DNA of 64,000 nt from Clostridia bacterium. Lineage in GTDB: Bacteria; Bacillota; Clostridia; Christensenellales; Aristaeellaceae. The notes below the pieces were generated by a model, which was not told the origin of the DNA, did no database searches, and saw only the letters and a list, made by a program, of their open reading frames with translations. This document shows, piece by piece, positions 54,350 to 61,405 of this stretch. Each line of letters begins with the position of its first letter. Positions within the stretch are counted from its first letter, which is position 1. Location of the stretch: assembly GCA_017936765.1 (NCBI GenBank), contig JAGBEX010000014.1:496001-560000 (forward strand), written 5' to 3'. The position numbers and the translations under genes are program-made.

Positions 54350-55033
54350 TCAATCCTGCAAATGGGCGATACGAATGATTTCTTCTTCTTCAAACTTTGC
54401 AGCTTCAGCATCTGTCATAGAGTCATCTGCCTTGTTTTCATAGATGTCTTCTTTCTTGAACACCTTAATGACCGACTCAAAAAGAATCTTAATGTCAGCA
54501 AGCACACCAATTCTCTTAAACTCGTCCACATACTGGTTGTCGTAACCGACCTTCTCATCCCATCCAATATCATTACGCCCCTTAACCTGAGCCAAACCAG
54601 TCAAACCGGCCTTAACTTCAAAGCGTTTCTTATACCGCTTATTCAGTGTATCGAAGTCACCAAGTTCATATGTAACACAGGGGCGCGGGCCTACTACGCT
54701 CATATCGCCTTTTAAGATGTTGAAGAGCTGGGGGAGCTCATCGATACTTGTGTTGCGCAAGAATCTGCCCACTTTCGTTACTCTCGGATCGTTTTCATAA
54801 TTAAAGAGGCCTGTTCCCATATACTCTGCGTTAACAACCATTGAGCGGAACTTGAGCATATTGAATACGCGACCATCCTTGGTTCTTCTTCCCTGCTTAA
54901 AGAACACCGGCCCTTTAGAATCAAGCTTAATCCAAATAGCAACAATGATCCAAAGAGGCGTAAGGACAAGTGCAAGCAGGCCCGAGGAAACGATATCAAA
55001 GAGCCGCTTCAAAAAAAGATTGAATTTATACAT
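54350..55033 (-). CDS. Initiating sugar transferase (PglC/WcaJ catalytic domain)
   Basis: A 227-residue monotopic enzyme: one N-terminal hydrophobic hairpin (about 14-35), then KGPVFFKQGRR, FKFRSM-type MLKFRSMVVNAE, SIDELPQLFNILKGDMSVVGPRP and the GLTGLAQVKGRN end. It transfers a sugar phosphate to undecaprenyl phosphate and so starts the repeat unit. It has only the catalytic part; the membrane/CoA-binding-like part that precedes it in WcaJ is found in the separate gene at 56310. An acidic C-terminal tail is present. Confidence 0.92.
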   Translation of the reverse strand: MYKFNLFLKRLFDIVSSGLLALVLTPLWIIVAIWIKLDSKGPVFFKQGRRTKDGRVFNMLKFRSMVVNAEYMGTGLFNYENDPRVTKVGRFLRNTSIDELPQLFNILKGDMSVVGPRPCVTYELGDFDTLNKRYKKRFEVKAGLTGLAQVKGRNDIGWDEKVGYDNQYVDEFKRIGVLADIKILFESVIKVFKKEDIYENKADDSMTDAEAAKFEEEEIIRIAHLQD

Positions 55034-55056
55034 TGCTCAATTACGTCCTCAATTCT

Positions 55057-56289
55057 TTAGAAATTAAACGTGTGGAACAAATCGTCAAAACACTCTCCGC
55101 GTTTGATTACTTCCACTTCTTCGCCGCAAATATCTATAACTGGGAAATTCGGAAGAATGAACGGCGGTTTCATCACAAGAGAATAAGACCCACAGTTGCC
55201 TATGACGATATAGTCGCCAACTGCCAGAGATCCACTATAATTCTTCTGAAGAACATCGCCCTCAATGCAGGTAAAGCCTACGATATCGGCGTTCTCCACA
55301 GTGATTCGGTTTTCCACTCCACCAGCAACGATCTCCATAGGAGGGTTAATCCCATTCATGCTTATATTTTTCTGGGATCCAATAACAGTAGCAAAAACCT
55401 TTCCTCTTACTGTTTTGATCGTCTCGATCCTGCTCACAAAGCGCATGCAATCGCCCGCTACAGCAGAGCCCGGCTCAATAAACAGGAACGGCGCATCCTC
55501 TACATTTTCAAAGTGCTCAGCAAATGCTTTGGCTGCTCTCTTGGCGTAATCATCATATGTAACATTACCAATGCCGAGCTGAGACCTAAGCGAATCGGGC
55601 ATCCTGCCATACATACCGCCACCAATGTCAAGACGTTCCGGTTTCAGACCATAATTGGCCACCACTTTGTCGTAGGTCTTCAGCATTCCTTCTGCCCTTG
55701 CCGTCCAATACTCTGGAGAGCGTTTAGCGAAGTGTGCCTGAAGATTAACCAAGTGCAAGTTAGGCGTTGTAGAGATGAGACTCATTACAGCATCAAAATC
55801 TTCACCATTCACATCAAAACCAAAGCGAGACAGAACTCCATCTCCGACCTCATAGTTACACCTAACACCAACATTCAACTGATGCTCCGGATAACTTTCG
55901 GCAATAATACGAATCTGATCCGCTTCATAGATGGAATCGATGTTCACAGTACCGCCTGTAAGAAGCAGTTCTTTTACCTTCTTCATATTCTTAACCGGGC
56001 CATTCCAAATGATCTGCTTGGGGCTGACGCCAGAGCGCAGAGCGATTTCCATCTCCATATCGGAAACAACCTCTGCATATCCGCCGAGCCTATCAACAAT
56101 CCGAACCAACTTGGGCGTGTAATTTGTTTTATATGAATAAGCAATATTCACCTTCGGATAATACGTCTTGAATGCTTTAATCAAGTCGTTATAGTTCTGC
56201 TCGAAAGCTTTAGATTCAAGCAAATAGAACGCATTTCCAAATCTATCCGAAAGCTTATTAAGCATTTCGCCCGTGACAAGCTTTGACAT
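55057..56289 (-). CDS. Fold-III PLP decarboxylase, diaminopimelate/ornithine decarboxylase-like
   Basis: A 410-residue alanine-racemase-fold enzyme. The PLP Lys is in IAYSYKTNYTP, the phosphate loop in LDIGGGMYGRMP, and EPGSAVAGDC and CIEGDVL belong to the C-terminal barrel active site. ATG 56289 has GGAGG 7 bases ahead. Family members decarboxylate meso-DAP, ornithine or related D/L amino acids. It lies inside the polysaccharide operon, so a substrate-specific role making an amine for the polymer is more likely than lysine synthesis. Confidence 0.85.
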   Translation of the reverse strand: MSKLVTGEMLNKLSDRFGNAFYLLESKAFEQNYNDLIKAFKTYYPKVNIAYSYKTNYTPKLVRIVDRLGGYAEVVSDMEMEIALRSGVSPKQIIWNGPVKNMKKVKELLLTGGTVNIDSIYEADQIRIIAESYPEHQLNVGVRCNYEVGDGVLSRFGFDVNGEDFDAVMSLISTTPNLHLVNLQAHFAKRSPEYWTARAEGMLKTYDKVVANYGLKPERLDIGGGMYGRMPDSLRSQLGIGNVTYDDYAKRAAKAFAEHFENVEDAPFLFIEPGSAVAGDCMRFVSRIETIKTVRGKVFATVIGSQKNISMNGINPPMEIVAGGVENRITVENADIVGFTCIEGDVLQKNYSGSLAVGDYIVIGNCGSYSLVMKPPFILPNFPVIDICGEEVEVIKRGECFDDLFHTFNF

Positions 56290-56309
56290 TCTCATTCCTC
56301 CGTCTTTCA

Positions 56310-58121
56310 TCAAGCCTCATTGCTTCTGGCGCGCTGGATTGTTGTCACGATATTCTCTACCGATTTAGCAACATCCACCTTATTTCTGATGAACTGTTCC
56401 TGTGTGACTTCTGCCATAGAAGCCTCATATTCTCTTAAGGCTGCCATGCTATCTTTATAGATCCGTTCAATCTCTTCCAGACTTTCAACCTTCGCACAAT
56501 CACAGAATGTCCGTGAAAGAATCGCACGGGTTGAACCCAAACGATAATGCTCCATAATGATTTTTTCTGCAGGCAACAAGCCTTCACCGAGCTTTGCAAT
56601 ACCGCCAAAACCATATGGAATACCAGCAGCCTTAAACTTCTCACACAGCTTTTCTACTGTGCCGTCAGATAACAATTCAAACATGAAGGTCATCCCATAC
56701 GATAGATGGAGATCATTCAAACCCACGTGAATTTCATCAAAACCATCCTGCGCCAGTACATCATCAATGCATTCAACAGCTTCCTTCGTTTCAAGTAACA
56801 ACGTCGTTTTGCATCGTCCCTTGACGGCATCCGTAAACCGTTTAACTTCTTCAGCAGTCTTCCAATATGGAAGCATGATGATGTCAGCACCAGCGGAAAT
56901 AACATCTTCAATTTCATCCACGGAACCTTCATGCCACGAGTTCACACGGACAAGCAATTCCGACTTCGTAAGCAAAGGTCTAATTGCTCGTATATCTTCC
57001 ACAGTATGATGACTCTTGACTGTATTCATGTTCTTTTGACGGTCTTCTTTACCCAACACTTCCAAATCGATCCAAATACGATCAACGCCATACTTTTCTG
57101 CAATCATGGCTACTTCTGGACGATTCGTGATGTTAAAGACAGTCAACCGTTTACTTTTGCTGCTTGCCAATTCAACAAATAGCCGATTGTCAACAATCGA
57201 AATATTCTTAACCTCATGTCTTCCAATAATAGACATAAGGGCTTGCTCTCTATCGCTAAACTTATAAATTTCTCCTTCAAGAGAAACCGTCACTTCACCA
57301 ACAAAGCATTCCATCAACTTATGAAACGTTACCCCCGCATGATCATTATGCAGGTAGTTCGAAATGCCTTCAAAAGTGGCCTCCATTTCAGAACATGCTT
57401 CTTTAATTTGATTCATCGTTTCAATATTCAACACCAGATCAGCAAGAACAACTCGATCAATCTTGTAGTTTTTGATAGTCTCCTTTAGCCTTGATAGACC
57501 ACACACGACCGGCGTACCATCCAAGATGACTCCCTTTGATTCCTCGTCACAAACAAAGAAGCACTTCAGGTGCATCTCGGGCAAATTATCAATCTGCCGT
57601 CTAATCATCCTACTTGTTTCGCCAATTCCCACAAGCATGACGTTAACTGATCCCTTGGGACGCAGTTTGCTTCTCTCTTCTGTAATAATCCTATATACAA
57701 AACGAGGGGCAACAGTCAAAATGAACTGCAAAGCGGCTCCGATGGCATAGTAAGTAATCGGCATACGACGGACAAAGACTATGGTTCCGGCAACCTGAAT
57801 CACCGTTGTGCAAACATTCGCTGCAATGATACGGTTCATATCGTTGATACCCGCGTATCTCCACATGCCCCCGTATAATCGCCAAAACAAAAACACAACA
57901 ATGCAAGCTACCGTATACCACGGAGCAAAAACTGCCCAATCATTCAATAAATATGACACTGTAGGGCGGAATTCCGAATTGACATAAAAGCGGATCAGCA
58001 ACGCCAAATAGTAGCCAGCGTTCACCGCCACAACATCAAAAAGAAGCACCCACAGATCACGTTTTATCGACTGAAAGAACTTATTTGAGCTGAACTTATG
58101 AACTGAATGCTTGTCAGCCAA
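56310..58121 (-). CDS. Fusion of a four-helix/Rossmann membrane domain with an HpcH/HpaI-type aldolase
   Basis: A 603-residue protein, start TTG 58121 (GAGAGTGA 8 bases ahead; no ATG fits). Residues about 22-140 form four membrane helices and 155-265 a Rossmann-like CoA_binding_3 domain (VMLVGIGETSRMIRRQID), the usual N-terminal half of FlaA1/WbpM dehydratases or WcaJ transferases. In place of their catalytic domains, residues about 300-560 match an HpcH/HpaI aldolase TIM barrel (WIDLE, IIMLPYWKTAEEV, LLLETKEAVECID, HVGLNDL). First gene of the locus and next to two PLP enzymes. A membrane-bound C-C bond forming or cleaving step is inferred. Confidence 0.75.
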   Translation of the reverse strand: MADKHSVHKFSSNKFFQSIKRDLWVLLFDVVAVNAGYYLALLIRFYVNSEFRPTVSYLLNDWAVFAPWYTVACIVVFLFWRLYGGMWRYAGINDMNRIIAANVCTTVIQVAGTIVFVRRMPITYYAIGAALQFILTVAPRFVYRIITEERSKLRPKGSVNVMLVGIGETSRMIRRQIDNLPEMHLKCFFVCDEESKGVILDGTPVVCGLSRLKETIKNYKIDRVVLADLVLNIETMNQIKEACSEMEATFEGISNYLHNDHAGVTFHKLMECFVGEVTVSLEGEIYKFSDREQALMSIIGRHEVKNISIVDNRLFVELASSKSKRLTVFNITNRPEVAMIAEKYGVDRIWIDLEVLGKEDRQKNMNTVKSHHTVEDIRAIRPLLTKSELLVRVNSWHEGSVDEIEDVISAGADIIMLPYWKTAEEVKRFTDAVKGRCKTTLLLETKEAVECIDDVLAQDGFDEIHVGLNDLHLSYGMTFMFELLSDGTVEKLCEKFKAAGIPYGFGGIAKLGEGLLPAEKIIMEHYRLGSTRAILSRTFCDCAKVESLEEIERIYKDSMAALREYEASMAEVTQEQFIRNKVDVAKSVENIVTTIQRARSNEA

Positions 58122-58306
58122 GTATCATTCACTCTCTTCTCTACTGTTATGAAGAGATGACTTGCATCTCCTCGTATCAATAGGGCTATAATGAATGTGG
58201 CTTTCCTCCTCTCTGAAGGTATTCTCCTCGTTCTTTAACGTCTGCGAGAAGAAAGACAAGGGGTGTTTCTCTCCTGACCGCATGATCTACCCAATCAAGA
58301 GAGGAA

Positions 58307-58322
58307 GTGTGGATATCCACAC
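58307..58322. other. Palindrome in the leader of the polysaccharide locus
   Basis: GTGTGGATATCCACAC, a perfect 16-base palindrome between the TasA-like gene and the first polysaccharide gene. It could be an operator or a weak terminator. The remaining 58122-58352 has no gene; it is long enough for a regulated leader. Confidence 0.4.
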
Positions 58323-58352
58323 GTTGCTACCTCTGTATCATTAGGGGCTGCA

Positions 58353-58907
58353 TCACAACCCATAATTACCCTTAATACTCTCCCAAGCGGTATCAAGCGT
58401 TTCATCCTCTGCACCGCAAGCATATCCAGTCATAGTCACGTTGATGTCACTCAACTCACTATATTCAGCCAAACTCATATCAACCATGGTCAAACTGCTG
58501 CCCAGAGCCGTTGTGGATGCGCCGGGAGCTACCACATCGTTGTAACAGTAAACAGAAAACCACGCGTCACCGTTCGCACCGGATTCAATGCACTCCCAGC
58601 TGGAGTCGGTGTTCAACTCATACAATCCAGCACCGTTATACATCGGCATCTCAACTCTGATGAACACGTACATATCCACAGTGGCATTCGAGCTTATCAC
58701 CGGGTTGATACTCATGCTCTCACCGGGACCAACTTCACCAGATGCAGTGAAGAATCCATCACCCGCAAACTGGAAATAAGTCTTCTTGCTATAATCCGAA
58801 GTCTGCGTCTCGCCTTTGAAGAACAGTGTGGTGATAGCATAGGTAACCACAGTGGTAGTCATTAGGAGAGCCAGGGCTATGAGTATTGTTGTAAGACGCT
58901 TTTTCAT
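58353..58907 (-). CDS. Secreted protein, possibly TasA/camelysin-like
   Basis: A 184-residue exported protein with a signal peptide (LTTILIALALLMTTTVVTYA). The pattern after it (KKTYFQFAGDGFFTASGEVG; ATVDMYVFIRVEMP) resembles SipW-dependent matrix proteins of the TasA/CalY group, but similarity is weak and no SipW gene is seen. GGAGG precedes ATG 58907. It lies just upstream of the polysaccharide operon in the same direction, which fits a matrix or surface role. Confidence 0.5.
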   Translation of the reverse strand: MKKRLTTILIALALLMTTTVVTYAITTLFFKGETQTSDYSKKTYFQFAGDGFFTASGEVGPGESMSINPVISSNATVDMYVFIRVEMPMYNGAGLYELNTDSSWECIESGANGDAWFSVYCYNDVVAPGASTTALGSSLTMVDMSLAEYSELSDINVTMTGYACGAEDETLDTAWESIKGNYGL

Positions 58908-60041
58908 CTGTGGCTATCCTCCTGAACTGTGGCATTATGCTGTTACTATGCTAGGGTTGTATCGTGGCTGTACTGAAGAATCAGCTAACTTATGCCGTAT
59001 CAACTTTTGCCAATTGGCACCCCTCTATTTTCTTTGTACATAAGTGACTCAAAGGGGTCTGGTTTTTCCGATGGAAATTCGGTGCGATTTAGGCACTCAA
59101 AACACCGTCATTTTTATCATAAGTTGCACAAAATTCAGTATGTTTAGACGCATTTCTTTGTGCGGTTTATGACAAAATTCAGACTTTGTCTGTCGCCGGC
59201 TCAAAGGGATTCCTCCCGTTTACTAGTGCGCGTCAAAGGGATTGAAAGCGTTCAACTTCGCACCTCAAATGGATCTCTACCCATAATCGCCAGTCAACTA
59301 ATGAATGCATCCCTTCTATCATCTGCATACGCATTGGTTTACAAATCATTCGACGACCATACAACCACATCTCCCTCACAGACCGCCACGGCATAGCTCC
59401 GCCCTCCCAACTGAATGGGCGTTCTATGCACCGCGCACAATCGCAGCAGCACAACATTCTGTCAGCAGCGTCCACTACTTCGGAAAGCGAATGCAGCAAC
59501 TTGCCTGCGTCCTGAGGGGCTGTCATGGTTGCATGACAATAATAGGCATAATTACCCATAACTATTATACTTCATCAAGCCACTATTCGTCAATCGGAGC
59601 AGCTTGCCGTTTTTTGGATTTATTCTGCGCATTTTGTCAAACACATTTTTTTGTGACATTTTGATCTAGAGTGTTCTCCCACCATCGCCACAGGGGTTTG
59701 CCTATCTTCCCTGCATTCCCTGCCTCACCGTCGTTGCAAGCAGTGCATCTGGATAGCCACAGCACCCAATGCCTCTTGTTGGGCAGCAGCCCAAGCCCAT
59801 TGATCGCACAGAAACTGTGCGGCTATTCTGCGCGATGTTTGCAAAACACCCGCGCACAGCTGCATGAGATCATGCTCCAAAGGGTCTGGGGTGCTTCCCC
59901 AGCAAGCAGCTTGTGTGAACGATGAGCACTCACATGCACCACTTGCTGAAACCGGGTAGAAATGTATCCGAACTCCTGGCGCATCTCCCGCATTGCAAAA
60001 GGGACACACCCTTCAGTATGCCCCTTGCGGCACAGAGCCGT
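58908..60041. other. 1.1-kb stretch without a supported gene
   Basis: Several short frames are open on both strands, but none has a ribosome site with family-like sequence. Stop codons are frequent and Cys/Trp-rich translations look random. It separates the polysaccharide locus from the recombination genes and may hold remnants or a promoter region. Confidence 0.5.
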
Positions 60042-60863
60042 TCATGATCTCCGCTTATGCCTGTGCGACGGAAACCTCCGCAGCAGCTTCGACTTTTTCA
60101 GCACGCGATGCATCGCCTCATGCTCCGCAGGGTCGAGCTTATCGTAGTCAATCTGCATCTGGTCGCAAAAGTACCGCCACACCTGCTCCTCTGGGTGCAG
60201 CTTCAGCCGCATCGTGTCCTGATAGGAGCGCAGCAGCTTCTGCGAAATGCGGGCGTCGCCATCCGTCGGCGCATTCTCCACATCCCCCGCATGATCGTTC
60301 CGGATGTCCCGCAGAATGCCGTCCCAGTCCTCATGAGTCACATGAAAGAAGTATTCTTCCTCCTTGATCTTCGACTTTTCCATCAGCCGCAGATACAGGT
60401 CGTTCTCGTCCGGATTGGCTTTCTGAATAATCTCCGTCCTGGCTGCGTCCAGCCAGTCGTTCATGTTGTTGATCTGCATGGTGGCAATGCCGTCCACATA
60501 GATCTCGGCATCGGCCATCAGCGTGGCGAAGTCGGGATGTTTGATGATCTCGCACAGCAGGCGGTTATTGATGCGGCCGCTTTTCAGCAGCTCCACCGTG
60601 GCGTCATCCAGATGCAGCTCGGCCAGTTCCGCGTTCACCTGTTCGCGGTTATCCGTCAGGCCAAGCAGATAATCGGCAGACACCCCGTAGAACCTGGCCA
60701 GCTGCATAAGGCTGGTGTGGCTGATGTCCTTGTAATCGTTGCTTTCATATGCGCCCAGAGCCGAGCGGGATATGTCCACCTGGGCAGCAAGCTGCTCCAG
60801 CGTCAGCTCGCGCTCCACGCGCAAGTCCTTGAGTTTTTCCTGAATGGTCAGTTGGGTCTTCAT
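60042..60863 (-). CDS. XRE-family regulator of the element
   Basis: A 273-residue protein with an N-terminal helix-turn-helix (residues 8-66: LTLEQLAAQVDISRSALGAY and YGVSADYLLGL) and a long helical C-terminal region of unknown function ending in a basic RRFPSHRHKRRS tail. AGGAG lies 4-5 bases ahead of ATG 60863. It is divergent from the small gene and the serine recombinase, the usual place for a regulator controlling excision genes. GC-rich like its right-hand neighbours. Confidence 0.82.
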   Translation of the reverse strand: MKTQLTIQEKLKDLRVERELTLEQLAAQVDISRSALGAYESNDYKDISHTSLMQLARFYGVSADYLLGLTDNREQVNAELAELHLDDATVELLKSGRINNRLLCEIIKHPDFATLMADAEIYVDGIATMQINNMNDWLDAARTEIIQKANPDENDLYLRLMEKSKIKEEEYFFHVTHEDWDGILRDIRNDHAGDVENAPTDGDARISQKLLRSYQDTMRLKLHPEEQVWRYFCDQMQIDYDKLDPAEHEAMHRVLKKSKLLRRFPSHRHKRRS

Positions 60864-61120
60864 GGTTCTCCTGTGTTCTCCTGTTATGGATATTCATGGC
60901 ACTATCTGTGCTGCAAGTACAACGGATCACAAGCCGCTTTTCTTCCGCAAACGTGGAAAAGCTGTGGTTTTCCCGTTCCATCTTTCTTTGCGGATATACG
61001 GCACACCGTCCTGGAGCCTTGTACAATTTGATTGTTATCGATAGCGCACCATTCCCCGCCGCGGCCTGATCACCCGTCTGGCAGAGGAAACCCCACGCAA
61101 CCGTATAAGGAGAACCATTC

Positions 61121-61318
61121 ATGACCAAAGTAAACACGATCAAAAAACAGGAGGCCACTATGAACAGTGCCGAGGAATTCTACTACCGCTACTACGCCAA
61201 CCGGCTGCTGCGGGAGGGCTATATCGACGAGAAGGAGTATCAGGCTCTGCTCTCCTGCCCCGACCTCACCACCGTGCCGAAAAAGCACACAAATGTAAAA
61301 TCTTCCCTCTCGCGTTGA
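61121..61318 (+). CDS. Small protein upstream of the serine recombinase
   Basis: A 65-residue protein; AAGGAG lies 8 bases ahead of ATG 61121, and a second in-frame ATG at 61160 also has AGGAGG, so both forms are possible. The core FYYRYYANRLLREGYIDEKE resembles short helical proteins often coded beside recombinases of gut Firmicute elements. It might be a directionality factor or a regulator, which is inference. The recombinase promoter starts inside its last codons. Confidence 0.6.
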   Translation: MTKVNTIKKQEATMNSAEEFYYRYYANRLLREGYIDEKEYQALLSCPDLTTVPKKHTNVKSSLSR

Positions 61319-61343
61319 CCCTGTTTTCACAACAAGCTATAAT
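61315..61343 (+). promoter_or_regulatory. Promoter of the serine recombinase gene
   Basis: TTGACC (61315-61320) and TATAAT (61338-61343) with a 17-base spacer. Confidence 0.75.
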
Positions 61344-61360
61344 CGAAGTACACCATCAGC

Positions 61361-61387
61361 AGATAGCCGGGATATGCCCGGCTATCT
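61361..61387 (+). promoter_or_regulatory. Perfect hairpin in the recombinase leader
   Basis: AGATAGCCGGG, loop ATATG, CCCGGCTATCT, placed between the promoter and the ribosome site (GGAAAGGAG). No T run follows, so it may control translation or RNA stability rather than stop transcription. Confidence 0.55.
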
Positions 61388-61405
61388 GTGTGGAAAGGAG
61401 CCGCC

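Noticed and set aside
59160..60009. Short frames of 78-108 codons on both strands
   Set aside because: No ribosome sites, unusual Cys/Trp-rich composition and no recognisable family; probably chance openings.
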